Shown piece by piece: positions 1-8,552 of a stretch of 64,000 nucleotides of DNA. Position 1 is the stretch's first letter. Every line of letters starts with the position of its first letter. Source of the DNA: Trichococcus ilyis (lineage in GTDB: Bacteria > Bacillota > Bacilli > Lactobacillales > Aerococcaceae); the NCBI RefSeq assembly GCF_900109135.1, contig NZ_FNYT01000003.1, forward strand, positions 1 to 64,000, read 5' to 3'. The notes beneath the pieces were generated by a model. It had not been told where the DNA came from and made no database searches. It saw only the letters and a program-made list of their open reading frames with translations. A program made the translations under genes and the position numbers.

Positions 1-185
<185 letters not shown>

Positions 186-316
186 AATGGGCTCTTGTAC
201 AGAAACCCGCATGAAAAGCTGAATAGCTCTTAATTTCTTGCTGACTTTATGTTTGCGATACTGCGTATCGCCTTCGTTTGCCTCGACCGAAATCGAAGCT
301 CCCTGCACATTTGGTT

Positions 317-354
317 CGTTCATTCTTTGTTCAGTTTTCAAAGGCCAATCGTTA
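317..354 (-). promoter_or_regulatory. rRNA leader boxA-like antitermination region
   Basis: On the minus strand the leader upstream of the 16S gene contains CTTTGAAAACTGAACAAA, the conserved leader found before 16S genes in Bacillus and lactic acid bacteria, where it overlaps the boxA-type antitermination and processing region. Function is assigned from family knowledge; no factor binding can be seen from sequence. Confidence 0.7.
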
Positions 355-380
355 TCACTCGTTACGTGATAGCTTATTCA

Positions 381-637
381 TATTATCACGGCCGCCCACG
401 CTTGTCAACAGTTTTTAGAAATAAATTTCAGACTGTCGCTTTGCTGAATCAGCAACTTTTATATGATAACACCGTTTCATCTTGCTGTCAACAACCAATC
501 TTATCCTGATGTGGTCTTACAAAAGACAACCTCATAATACTAACATCATTCCCTTATCGTGTCAAACAAAATCCAAAACAAAACGCATCGGATTACCGAG
601 GAACTCAACTTTACCACAAAAATGTAAGCCCTGTCAA
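381..637 (-). promoter_or_regulatory. Tandem rRNA promoters, up to four
   Basis: Four perfect TTGACA -35 boxes lie on the minus strand at 403-408, 486-491, 560-565 and 632-637. The pair at 486-491 and 463-468 (TATCAT, 17-bp spacer) is convincing. The pair at 403-408 with a -10 near 382-387 (GATAAT, 15-bp spacer) is also plausible. The two outer boxes have weaker -10 elements: TAGTAT at 537-542 (17 bp) and TAAAGT at 608-613 (18 bp). Two tandem promoters are usual for rrn operons of Gram-positives; the outer two are inference. Confidence 0.7.
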
Positions 638-639
638 CA

Positions 640-923
640 GCTGCACATCAATATCAATGGATAGTATGCCGTTTTTTGGGGGTCAGGTAATTTTCAATTT
701 TTCTCATCAATAGGGTTGGGATTGCATCGGCAATACCCTCCACTTGGTTCGCTTCGCTCCGGTGAACAGGCTCTCGCCAAGGACTCAGTTGCGAATCGGG
801 AGTTAGCCCACCTTGATGTTGATCATTTTATGAAGGAATCCGCTCAATCAGGTAAGCTCTTAGTTTTAGATTGCAAAAAAGCGGACAACGAATTGTCCGC
901 TTTATCAGGTATTTGATGCTAGC
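640..923. other. Intergenic region with one family-1 hairpin and the pgi terminator
   Basis: No gene is supported here. A single family-1 hairpin unit (CTCCGGTGA near 757, TCTCGCC about 15 bases later) lies between the rRNA promoters and pgi. It closely resembles the last unit of the array near 22904. The pgi terminator occupies 875-902. The only open frame across the region has no ribosome binding site or recognisable product. Confidence 0.6.
875..902 (-). terminator. Intrinsic terminator of pgi
   Basis: Minus-strand stem AAGCGGACAA / TTGTCCGCTT with a four-base loop is followed by a run of six T. It lies about 22 bases past the pgi stop codon. Confidence 0.9.
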
Positions 924-2270
924 TTATAGTCTTTCGTTCAATTCTTTAGCCAATTCTTCAAATCCAGGCTTGCCGAGAAGTGCAAACATATTTTTCTTGT
1001 ACGCTTCTACACCTGGTTGGTCGAATGGGTTCACGCCATTCAAGTAACCAGAGATACCGACCGCGATTTCAAAGAAGTACACTAGGTAGCCTAAAGAATA
1101 AGCATCCATTTCAGGCATGGTGACCAGCAAGTTTGGCACGCCGCCATCCGTATGAGCCAATAATGTACCTTGGTAAGCTTTTGTGTTGACGAAATCAACA
1201 TCTTTGCCTTCAAGGTAGCCTAAACCATCCAAGTCTTCAGGGCTTAATGGCAATTGGATTGTCTTACGAGGCTTCGCAACTTTGACGACTGTTTCGAAGA
1301 TATTTCTTTGTCCGTCTTGGATCGATTGACCGATCGAGTGCAAATCTGTAGAGAAGTTCGCGCTGGTTGGGTAGATCCCCTTTTGGTCTTTCCCTTCCGA
1401 TTCGCCGAACAATTGTTTCCACCACTCTGACAGATACTGCATTCCTGGCTCATAATTAGCCAAAATTTCAGTCACTTTGCCTTTACGGTAAAGAATGTTG
1501 CGGATTGCCGCATATTGGTAAGCTTCGTTTGTTGCCAAATCAGGATTCATGTATGCTTCACGGGCATCAGCAGCACCTTGCATCAACGCATCAATATCAG
1601 CTCCGCTGACAGCGATCGGAAGCAAGCCAACTGGTGTCAATACAGTGAAACGTCCGCCGACATCATCAGGAATTACGAAAGTTTCGTACCCTTCCATGTC
1701 TGCTTCATGCTTCGCTGCGCCTCTTGCTTTGTCCGTGGTAGAGTAAATGCGTTTCACCGCTTCTTCTTTACCGTATTTTTTGATCAACAATTCTTTGAAG
1801 ACACGGAATGCGATCGCTGGCTCTGTTGTTGTGCCAGATTTCGAAATCATGTTCACTGAGAAGTCGCGATCCCCGATCACTTCAATCAGATCAGCTAAAT
1901 AAGTTGAGCTGATGCTGTTGCCGGCAAAGAAAATTTGCGGTGTTTTGCGGTCTGCAGCAGTCTGAACATTGTAAAAGGTGTGGTTCAGGAAGTCGATCGC
2001 CGCACGGGCACCTAAATAAGATCCTCCGATACCGATAACAACCAAAACTTCCGAATCAGACTGGATTTTTTTCGCTGCCGCTTTGATGCGCGCAAATTCT
2101 TCTTTATCATAATCTTTCGGCAGATCGATCCAGCCAGTAAAATCGTTTCCTGGGCCAGTGCCTTCACGAAGCGCCGTGTCGGCTGCAGTTACTTGGGTTT
2201 GAAGATAGTCGAGCTCGTGTTGACCAAAAAATTTCAAAGCTTTAGAGTAATCAAATTGAATGTGTGACAT
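924..2270 (-). CDS. pgi: Glucose-6-phosphate isomerase
   Basis: Cytoplasmic enzyme that interconverts glucose 6-phosphate and fructose 6-phosphate in glycolysis. The 448-residue length matches the short Firmicute form. The sugar-phosphate-binding loop SKSGTTTEP is at about residues 143-151 and the family signature [11 protein letters not shown] lies mid-protein. The start has a good ribosome binding site (GGAGGATATTAA before ATG). It is transcribed alone or with the small gene upstream at 2324-2710, and ends in a clear terminator. Nothing in it looks damaged. Confidence 0.97.
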   Translation of the reverse strand: MSHIQFDYSKALKFFGQHELDYLQTQVTAADTALREGTGPGNDFTGWIDLPKDYDKEEFARIKAAAKKIQSDSEVLVVIGIGGSYLGARAAIDFLNHTFYNVQTAADRKTPQIFFAGNSISSTYLADLIEVIGDRDFSVNMISKSGTTTEPAIAFRVFKELLIKKYGKEEAVKRIYSTTDKARGAAKHEADMEGYETFVIPDDVGGRFTVLTPVGLLPIAVSGADIDALMQGAADAREAYMNPDLATNEAYQYAAIRNILYRKGKVTEILANYEPGMQYLSEWWKQLFGESEGKDQKGIYPTSANFSTDLHSIGQSIQDGQRNIFETVVKVAKPRKTIQLPLSPEDLDGLGYLEGKDVDFVNTKAYQGTLLAHTDGGVPNLLVTMPEMDAYSLGYLVYFFEIAVGISGYLNGVNPFDQPGVEAYKKNMFALLGKPGFEELAKELNERL

Positions 2271-2323
2271 TTAATATCCTCCTAATTTTTTATAAAATGA
2301 TTACCGATGAGAAATAAGCCAGC

Positions 2324-2710
2324 TTAATGGTAAATGGGTACGCTGTCCAATTCCAGATCAGTAAGTATTTCCGAAATTTCCGAAGACTTTTTCCATGCAA
2401 GCTTCCCTGGTTCGTTCAATAAGCTGTCCAAATCGGAAGGTTTTTCTAATGCATCGAAAACAAATAAAGGCATATTTTTGCCATTTCCTCTTATGTTCGT
2501 CAAGTCAAGCAACCGCAATGACTCAGATTCAATGCCAACATGTGCCAGCAAGACTTCCATTATAGATCCTAAAGGGGATTTTCCGCTCTCGGATAGGTTT
2601 ACACTAGGCAGGCTGTAGGTCCCATTTTCGGTTTTGACCAAAAAATAAGTCTCCTCGGCCTCATTAGTGACCATAATAGTCCCTGCTACTATGTTTTCTT
2701 TTGTCATCAT
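2324..2710 (-). CDS. Conserved hypothetical protein, possibly Nudix-fold
   Basis: A 128-residue soluble protein between cvfD and pgi, on the same strand. The pattern of an N-terminal beta-rich part (VAGTIMVTNEAEETYFLVK), a central helix and a C-terminal acidic stretch resembles a Nudix-like fold. However, the catalytic Nudix box (GX5EX7REUXEEXGU) is not present, so hydrolase activity is not claimed. The ribosome binding site is AAAGGGGA before ATGATG, so either ATG could serve. No signal peptide or membrane segment is visible. Function unknown. Confidence 0.7.
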   Translation of the reverse strand: MMTKENIVAGTIMVTNEAEETYFLVKTENGTYSLPSVNLSESGKSPLGSIMEVLLAHVGIESESLRLLDLTNIRGNGKNMPLFVFDALEKPSDLDSLLNEPGKLAWKKSSEISEILTDLELDSVPIYH

Positions 2711-2746
2711 GAATGTCCCCTTTCACTGGAAGTCGTATAGACAGGA

Positions 2747-3139
2747 TTATTCCCCTATCGATTTCCTAACTTTCTCGTCTTCTTTGGCCTCTTCGATCCA
2801 GGTCGGCATCATTTCTTTCAAGGTCTCAAAACCAATCTGCGGTAAGTATCTTCTTTTTCTTTTCTTTCTTTTTGCCGGATAACAAGGTGTGGCCAATCGT
2901 TCCATAGCCCGGAGCGACAGGCTGATTTTCCCTGTGTACTCGTCGATATCTATGACTTTGGCTTCTACTTCATCATCGATTTGAATGAATTCATCCAGGT
3001 TGGTCACGTATCCATGCCTGCATTCGGATATATGGATCAAGCCTTGTGTATTCTTATCCAACGAAATAAACACGCCATAGGATTGGATACCTGTTACCTT
3101 GCCTTTAATTATGTCCCCGATTTTATATTCCATTTTCAT
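2747..3139 (-). CDS. cvfD: S1-domain RNA-binding general stress protein (CvfD/YugI type)
   Basis: A 130-residue protein whose residues about 4-75 form an S1 RNA-binding domain (YKIGDIIKGKVTGIQSYGVF, then GLIHISE). The tail is basic, then acidic. Length and domain match B. subtilis YugI (GSP13) and pneumococcal CvfD, general stress proteins linked to post-transcriptional control. Its position a few genes from pgi is common in Lactobacillales. ATG codons at the ORF start and two codons later are both possible. Confidence 0.9.
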   Translation of the reverse strand: MKMEYKIGDIIKGKVTGIQSYGVFISLDKNTQGLIHISECRHGYVTNLDEFIQIDDEVEAKVIDIDEYTGKISLSLRAMERLATPCYPAKRKKRKRRYLPQIGFETLKEMMPTWIEEAKEDEKVRKSIGE

Positions 3140-3313
3140 CCATTGATCCCCTCACAGTACCAGATAATTATACCACGTGCCCAGATGAAAGGATAGAATT
3201 TCTGATGCAACTTTGACCAGATGCAAATCTCAGGCGGCATCATAATGAACACTACCTTGAAAACATCCCGGTAGTGTTAGGCGCGCTATAAACAAGATAG
3301 TTTAACTCGGGAA

Positions 3314-3339
3314 GAAAAAGGGGCATTTTTGATGCCCCT
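3314..3339 (-). terminator. Terminator of the cyclophilin gene
   Basis: Minus-strand hairpin AGGGGCATCAAAAATGCCCCT followed by TTTTTC, about 10 bases past the stop at 3349. The rest of the 3140-3348 gap holds a second small stem (CACTACC / GGTAGTG, 3251-3277) without a T run. Confidence 0.85.
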
Positions 3340-3348
3340 GCCATATTA

Positions 3349-3933
3349 TTACAAGATGGTGATGCTTTCAATGACAACATCTTCAACCGGTTTGTCTTGA
3401 GCGCCTTTTTTCACGCCTTCGATTGCATAGACAGTGTCCATTCCCGCTTCCACTTGCCCGAAAACGGTATGTTTTTGGTCCAACCAAGGTGTACCGCCGT
3501 TTGCCGCATAGGCTTCGACGATTTCTTTAGGCCAGCCGCCAGCTTCCAATTGAGCAAGCATTGTCATAGGCACTTCTTTAGCCGTCACGATGAAAAATTG
3601 GCTTCCGTTTGTGTTCGGGCCGGCGTTTGCCATCGACAATGCGCCATTCAGATTGAATAGATTCATCGAGAATTCATCCTCAAATGATTCACCCCAGATA
3701 CTTGAGCCGCCCATCCCCGTACCGGTCGGATCGCCGCCTTGGATCATGAAGTTATCGATGACACGATGGAAAATAATGCCGTCATAATAGCCGCTTTCAG
3801 CCAAACCCAGGAAATTTTCGACTGTCTTGGGCGCCAATTCCGGGAACAAACGGATTGTGATATCCCCTTTGTTCGTTTTCATAATGACTTTCTTCTCGTT
3901 GCCTGTTGCTTGTAATTGTGGAAATAAGCTCAT
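3349..3933 (-). CDS. ppiB: Peptidyl-prolyl cis-trans isomerase, cyclophilin type
   Basis: Protein-folding catalyst that isomerises proline peptide bonds. At 194 residues it is a cytoplasmic single-domain cyclophilin with no signal peptide. Family motifs are intact: [19 protein letters not shown] with the catalytic Arg in FHR, then NGSQFFI and [12 protein letters not shown]. The ribosome binding site AAGGAGGATGAAC precedes ATG. It is divergent from the PAP2-type gene at 4101 and ends at its own terminator. Confidence 0.95.
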   Translation of the reverse strand: MSLFPQLQATGNEKKVIMKTNKGDITIRLFPELAPKTVENFLGLAESGYYDGIIFHRVIDNFMIQGGDPTGTGMGGSSIWGESFEDEFSMNLFNLNGALSMANAGPNTNGSQFFIVTAKEVPMTMLAQLEAGGWPKEIVEAYAANGGTPWLDQKHTVFGQVEAGMDTVYAIEGVKKGAQDKPVEDVVIESITIL

Positions 3934-4100
3934 TGTTCATCCTCCTTTTTTTAACATTTTACCACAAGATGCAAAAGATTAACCCCCCGTTTATCCAAAA
4001 ATGAAAATTCAAACCGTTTTTTCTTTTTCATTAGGATGTATGCAGCGATTCATGTTATCATATTTGGAAAGTAGCTATATAAGTGAAGGATGAAAAAATA

Positions 4101-4610
4101 ATGATGATCTTCGAGAATTTCCCTTTAATCTGCTCTCTGGCAGCTATCCTATTCACCCAAGCTTTAAAATATCCGATCGCAATTTTTTCGAAAGACAAGA
4201 AGACATCCTTGTCGATTGTTACGACTACAGGCGGGATGCCCAGTTCACACTCGGCTGCCGTCAGTTCCTTGATCACAGCGCTGATCCTGCAATACGGCAT
4301 CGGGTCCGGTTATGTTGCCATCGCTACTACTTTCGGCGTCATCGTCATGTTCGACTCGATGGGCGTCCGTCGGCAAAGCGGCGAACAAGGCATCGTGCTT
4401 ATCGATGCCATCAAAGAATTGAACCGTTTATCCCACAAATTCCCGAAGAACGAGACGGAACTGAAAGCAGAAGAGGACGATGAGAAAGTTTACCCGGAAG
4501 AAATGACCGTCAAAAAATATCTGGGGCATAAACCTCTAGAAGTATTCGTCGGACTGCTGACGGGCATCTTTGTGACATTCATCGTCAGACTGTTCTATGA
4601 GCAAATCTGA
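4101..4610 (+). CDS. Divergent PAP2-family membrane protein (YuiD type)
   Basis: A 169-residue integral membrane protein of the DUF212 family, related to acid phosphatase/vanadium haloperoxidase enzymes. Family motifs TTGGMPSSHSA and DSMGVRRQSGEQG are intact. The frame is open from a GTG at 4083, but ATG at 4101 (followed by another ATG) is preferred because GAAGGA at 4085-4090 lies ten bases upstream of it. Physiological substrate unknown. The stop lies 52 bases before the next start (4663), suggesting an operon with the reductase. Confidence 0.88.
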   Translation: MMIFENFPLICSLAAILFTQALKYPIAIFSKDKKTSLSIVTTTGGMPSSHSAAVSSLITALILQYGIGSGYVAIATTFGVIVMFDSMGVRRQSGEQGIVLIDAIKELNRLSHKFPKNETELKAEEDDEKVYPEEMTVKKYLGHKPLEVFVGLLTGIFVTFIVRLFYEQI

Positions 4611-4662
4611 TACCCCTCCGGGTGATGGATTCGCCCGGAACAGAAACAACGGAGGAAGAACA

Positions 4663-5652
4663 TTGACAGATAAAGAAATATACGAAATCACTATCATCGG
4701 CGGCGGCCCTGTCGGCATGTTCACGGCGTTCTATGCCGGACTGCGCCAAGCAAAAGTCAAAATCATAGAAGCCTTACCACAACTCGGCGGCCAACCCGGC
4801 ATGCTTTATGCAGAAAAAAACATATATGATATCGCGGGTTACCCCGCCATCTCCGGCGGCGATCTCGTTACAAAACTGAAGGAACAGATGGACCGCTTCG
4901 ACACGAAGCTGGTGTTCGGCGAGGAAGCATTTGAACTCGAAAAAAATGCGGACGGCATCTTTGAAATTCAGACGACCAAGAATCGTCATTATTCAAAAGC
5001 GGTGATCATTTCTGCCGGAAACGGTGCCTTCAGGCCACGAAAACTCGAAATCGAGCACGCCGACAAGTATGAAAATACCAATCTCCACTACTTCGTGAAC
5101 AATATCGAAAGTTTCCGCGACAAAACGGTCGCCATCTGCGGCGGCGGGGATTCGGCAGTAGACTGGGCTCTCACTTTGGAACCGATCGCCAAAAAGGTTT
5201 ATCTGATCCATCGCCGCCCGCAGTTCCGCGCCCAAGAGCACAGCGTTCACCTGTTGCAGGAATCCACCGTCGAAATCATGACTCCGTTTGTTCCGGTCAG
5301 CGTCAACGGGAATGCCGAAATTTTGACCAGCGTCACGCTTCAGGAAGCCCGGAAAGAGAACACGCTTGAGTTGGAAGTCGATGACTTTTTGATCAATTAC
5401 GGCTTTTCATCCTCCATCGGCGCCATGAAGAAATGGGGCTTCGAAGTCCAAGGAAATGCCATCTCCGTAAACTCGAAAATGGAGACTACCATCCCTGGCG
5501 TCTACGCGATCGGGGACATCGGAACATACGACGGAAAAGTCAAACTGATCGCCACCGGATTTGGCGAAGCACCGATTGCGGTCAACAATGCGATGGTCTA
5601 CATCAATCCCGACACACGCGTGCAACCGATGCACAGCACAAGCTTGTTTTAA
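4663..5652 (+). CDS. Ferredoxin--NADP reductase (YumC type)
   Basis: A 329-residue flavoprotein that passes electrons between NADPH and ferredoxin or flavodoxin. An FAD-binding motif (IIGGGPVGMFTAFYAGL) sits at the N-terminus and a NADPH-binding motif (AICGGGDSAVDWAL) mid-protein. The CxxC redox pair of thioredoxin reductase is absent from the second nucleotide domain, which separates it from that relative. The frame is open further upstream, but the start is set at TTG 4663 because GGAGGAAGAA precedes it directly. Length and N-terminus then match YumC-type proteins. Confidence 0.92.
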   Translation: MTDKEIYEITIIGGGPVGMFTAFYAGLRQAKVKIIEALPQLGGQPGMLYAEKNIYDIAGYPAISGGDLVTKLKEQMDRFDTKLVFGEEAFELEKNADGIFEIQTTKNRHYSKAVIISAGNGAFRPRKLEIEHADKYENTNLHYFVNNIESFRDKTVAICGGGDSAVDWALTLEPIAKKVYLIHRRPQFRAQEHSVHLLQESTVEIMTPFVPVSVNGNAEILTSVTLQEARKENTLELEVDDFLINYGFSSSIGAMKKWGFEVQGNAISVNSKMETTIPGVYAIGDIGTYDGKVKLIATGFGEAPIAVNNAMVYINPDTRVQPMHSTSLF

Positions 5653-5753
5653 TTATCCGAGAAAACAGTTGCCCTGCGCAGCTGTTTTCTTTTGTTTCCA
5701 AGAACCCTTCCTCTATAATGATAGTATCAAATACAAATCCAGGAGGCATCAAT

Positions 5754-6260
5754 ATGGTCAAACCAGACAGCGAGTTGCACGCACGAGCGGTGGCTCTGAT
5801 GAAGGAACGCGGTGTGAGCGTCGAAGATATCGCCGACCTCGTTTTGCATCTGCAAAAATCTTACGTGGAAAATCTGACGATGCAGGAGTGCATCGAGAGC
5901 GTAACGGCCGTATTCCTGAAACGGGAAGTCCAGAATACGATCATCACCGGCATCGAATTGGACAAACTTGCCGAATCGGGGCACCTGTCCCAACCACTGG
6001 CGGACATCATCCTGAACGACGAAGGCCTCTACGGGATCGATGAAATCCTTGCCCTTTCCATCGTCAACGTCTACGGCTCCATCGGTTTCACGAACTATGG
6101 CTACATCGATAAAGTAAAACCTGGCATCCTGCAGAAACTGAATGACAAGACTGACTCGGAATGCCATACTTTCCTTGATGACATCGTCGGCGCCATCGCC
6201 GCTGCAGCCGCCAGCCGCATCGCCCATGACAACCCAAACAAAAGCGACATCATGAAATAG
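5754..6260 (+). CDS. pgpA: Phosphatidylglycerophosphatase A
   Basis: Removes phosphate from phosphatidylglycerophosphate to give the membrane lipid phosphatidylglycerol. This 168-residue protein matches YutG/PgpA-type proteins (motifs GIELDKLAE, DEGLYGIDEILALSIVNVYG, TFLDDIVGAIAAAAA). The start at 5754 follows AGGAGGCATCAAT; a longer open frame upstream reaches into the preceding reductase and is not real. A T-rich hairpin region follows near 6376, shared with the convergent gene. Confidence 0.92.
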   Translation: MVKPDSELHARAVALMKERGVSVEDIADLVLHLQKSYVENLTMQECIESVTAVFLKREVQNTIITGIELDKLAESGHLSQPLADIILNDEGLYGIDEILALSIVNVYGSIGFTNYGYIDKVKPGILQKLNDKTDSECHTFLDDIVGAIAAAAASRIAHDNPNKSDIMK

Positions 6261-6375
6261 AGAGTGCGATGAATCCCGTTTAGGAATCGAGCATTAAGCG
6301 GAGATTTCTGGTATTCAGAACACGTTTAAAGAGAGTGAAAATCAAGCGCTGAGTCGGGAATCTGACTAAACGAAT

Positions 6376-6412
6376 AGGGATGCCTCACGCAAAAGAGGCA
6401 TCCCTTTATTTT
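6376..6412. terminator. Bidirectional terminator between pgpA and the TIGR01906-type gene
   Basis: Perfect 11-bp stem AGGGATGCCTC / GAGGCATCCCT with a T-rich tail on both strands. It ends the rightward pgpA transcript and the leftward membrane-protein transcript. Confidence 0.9.
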
Positions 6413-7043
6413 ATGCTTTTTTGACTTTCCTGCGGATCCAGAAATACAACGCCACCAGCAGCAGTTCGATCAGCACAAAGACCATTACGAAACAGTGCAT
6501 GAAGAAATCCTGCGGCAACGCCAAAATGATCGGGTCTGTCCGGGCATCAAAGATCCAGGCGTCATTATTGAAGAACACGCTGTGGAATGTCACGAACAAA
6601 CGATCGAAATTCATGAATATCACTGTCAAAGCCACTAACGGAGCGGTGATCATCAGTAGCACAGGAGTCAGCATGCGCCAATATCCCTGCTCGTTTTTGA
6701 CCATCCGCAAAAATAATGCGGTCGCAACACCCGAGATTCCCAAAATGGCGTAATCCAGCAGAAACAGTCTTTTTACCTCATGAAAATGGAACAGTCCGCT
6801 CTCGGAGGCGGGAAAATCCGGCATCTTCAATTCTGCTATCCACGGCAAATTCAGATACTGCATCAGGATCCGATAATTGTCCAGGAGGATGTCTTTCGAA
6901 AATCCGGCCATTTGTTCGATGTTCAGGTAGCGGATATCAAAGCTGTAAAGCGGGGTGAAATTGATTGTGAGAGCGATACTTGCACTCAACACCAATAAGA
7001 AAATGGCAACATGCCCGAGAAAATATTTCAATTTCTGCGCCAT
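6411..7043 (-). CDS. TIGR01906-family integral membrane protein
   Basis: A 210-residue protein with about four or five membrane segments (near residues 12-32, 98-118, 128-150 and 180-205) and an extracellular-type loop between the first two. Sequence and position after yutF match the TIGR01906 family of uncharacterised Lactobacillales membrane proteins. ATG at 7043 is chosen over an upstream GTG because it sits two bases after the yutF stop, suggesting translational coupling. Function unknown. Confidence 0.82.
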   Translation of the reverse strand: MAQKLKYFLGHVAIFLLVLSASIALTINFTPLYSFDIRYLNIEQMAGFSKDILLDNYRILMQYLNLPWIAELKMPDFPASESGLFHFHEVKRLFLLDYAILGISGVATALFLRMVKNEQGYWRMLTPVLLMITAPLVALTVIFMNFDRLFVTFHSVFFNNDAWIFDARTDPIILALPQDFFMHCFVMVFVLIELLLVALYFWIRRKVKKA

Positions 7044-7045
7044 TC

Positions 7046-7813
7046 TTACACTTCCCACTCGGACAGATCGTTGACGATGTATGTCGGTTGTTCAGGTTTC
7101 CCTTCGATGTCCGCAAGTTGGGAGAATCCGGTCAGGACCATCAGAGTGTCCACGCCGTAGTGGACGCCTGCCAATATATCCGTATTATAGTTATCCCCGA
7201 CCATGACAACATCCTTTTTCTCGAGTTGCATCCGTTTGATCGCGCCGGCCATGATTGTGGGATATGGTTTTCCGATGATCAGCGGTTCTTTTTGCGTGCA
7301 GGCCTTCAGAAAAGCAGTCAATGCGCCTGCTCCCGGAATGAAGCCCCTTTCGGTAGGCAAGTTGGTATCCGGATTGGTCGCAACGAACTTGGCACCGTTC
7401 TGGATAGCCAAGCAAGCGGCTTCCAATTGCGGGTACGTCACATCGCGATCCAACGCCTGCAGGACAAAATCAGGATTTTCCTCAACCATTTCGAACCCTG
7501 CCGCTTGGACTTCCTGTTTCAAAGAAGCTTCTCCGACGACCATAACTTTTTGGCCGATGTTCAGTTCCTTCAGATAATCCAGCGCAGCCATCGCGCTTGT
7601 ATAGATATGATCCTCAGTAACGTCAATCTGAAAGTTTCGCAACAGATTTTCCCTTACTTCCGCAGCAGTCTTGGTCGCATTGTTGGTAACGAACAGGAAG
7701 GGGATATTTTTATCCTGAAGTTCTTTGACGAAAACTTCAGCTGTCGGGATGCGCTCAGCACCTTTGTACACCGTTCCATCCAGATCGATTAAATAGCCTT
7801 TATACTTTTTGAT
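7046..7813 (-). CDS. HAD-IIA phosphatase (YutF/NagD type), apparent ATC start
   Basis: Haloacid-dehalogenase-type sugar or nucleotide phosphatase, 255 residues. Motif I (LIDLDGTVYKG) carries the nucleophile Asp; then FVTNNAT, GKPYPTIM and VGDNYNTDILAG follow. Reading upstream, the frame is TAG, GAG, GAG, AAC, ATC, ATC, AAA, AAG before the conserved core. No ATG, GTG or TTG precedes motif I. The first canonical start (GTG at 7771) would delete the nucleophile. AGGAGGAG at 7820-7827 is correctly placed for ATC at 7813 (or 7816). So this gene either starts at ATC or carries a start-codon mutation or sequence error. It lies between yutD and the TIGR01906 gene, same strand. Confidence 0.88.
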   Translation of the reverse strand: MKKYKGYLIDLDGTVYKGAERIPTAEVFVKELQDKNIPFLFVTNNATKTAAEVRENLLRNFQIDVTEDHIYTSAMAALDYLKELNIGQKVMVVGEASLKQEVQAAGFEMVEENPDFVLQALDRDVTYPQLEAACLAIQNGAKFVATNPDTNLPTERGFIPGAGALTAFLKACTQKEPLIIGKPYPTIMAGAIKRMQLEKKDVVMVGDNYNTDILAGVHYGVDTLMVLTGFSQLADIEGKPEQPTYIVNDLSEWEV

Positions 7814-7829
7814 GATGTTCTCCTCCTAG

Positions 7830-8543
7830 TCACTGCTCTATCTTTTTGATTTGGAAACTTTTCTTTTCCCCTTTGACAGGCTTTGTCGTCGTTGTTTTTG
7901 GTCTTTCTTTTTCCTGCGGATTTTTTGCATTTACGTCTTTGATCACAAACTCTTTTTTCCTGCCTGGATTCCTCGGCCGGTCAGCATTTCTGGCCTCTTT
8001 ATTTTTGTTGGGCTGGGCCGGAATCGGCTGGGCAGCGGTTTGATTGACAGCGTCTGCCGCCCCTTCTCCCCTAGTGGCTTCACGGTTTTTGCGTTTGCGG
8101 TTGCGTTTGGTTTTGGTTATTTTTTCTTTTTCTGAACGCGTCTTTTCGATCACGAAATAGGCGCAGCCAAAGTTACAGTACTCATAGAGATAATCCTCCA
8201 GAAAACTGATTTTCTTGTCTTGGGCGACTTTGCTGTTGTTGTTTCGGTAAAAGCCCTTCAGGCGTAATTGGTCATAGCCCCAGTCCCCTACGATATAATC
8301 ATACTTGCTCAGGATGGACGTATACCTTCCGGCCAATGCTTCAGCATCAAAGCCTTCCCGGTGGTCGATGCTCAATTCGTATTCTTGCGTCCCCACCAGA
8401 AGACGATTGTCGTCCAACAACTTGACGATTGCTTCGTCTTCGCTGCGTTCGCTTGTTTGCTGCTCACTTTCTTCCGAAAGATTTTCCAGCAAGGCGTCCA
8501 CCTGCGTCTTCACTGTTTCATCCACCAATTCCTTTTTATCCAT
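7830..8543 (-). CDS. YutD family protein (DUF1027) with long basic tail
   Basis: A 237-residue protein. Residues about 40-130 match the YutD/DUF1027 fold (LVGTQEYELSIDHREGFD, then YVGDWGYDQLRLKGFY-like core and an FLEDYLYEYCNFGCAYFVIEK end). The last 100 residues are Lys/Arg/Asn/Pro-rich, low complexity and probably disordered. Function is unknown; the neighbourhood yunD-yutD-yutF is conserved in Firmicutes. Stop at 7830-7832 lies 16 bases before the proposed ATC start of the phosphatase, so the two are probably cotranscribed. Confidence 0.87.
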   Translation of the reverse strand: MDKKELVDETVKTQVDALLENLSEESEQQTSERSEDEAIVKLLDDNRLLVGTQEYELSIDHREGFDAEALAGRYTSILSKYDYIVGDWGYDQLRLKGFYRNNNSKVAQDKKISFLEDYLYEYCNFGCAYFVIEKTRSEKEKITKTKRNRKRKNREATRGEGAADAVNQTAAQPIPAQPNKNKEARNADRPRNPGRKKEFVIKDVNAKNPQEKERPKTTTTKPVKGEKKSFQIKKIEQ

Positions 8544-8552
8544 GGTAGCACC

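Noticed and set aside
2324-2710. Functional Nudix hydrolase
   Set aside because: Overall look is Nudix-like but the catalytic Nudix box is absent, so it is left as hypothetical.
4663-5652. Thioredoxin reductase
   Set aside because: The fold matches, but the CxxC redox motif is missing from the NADPH domain; YumC-type ferredoxin-NADP reductase fits better.
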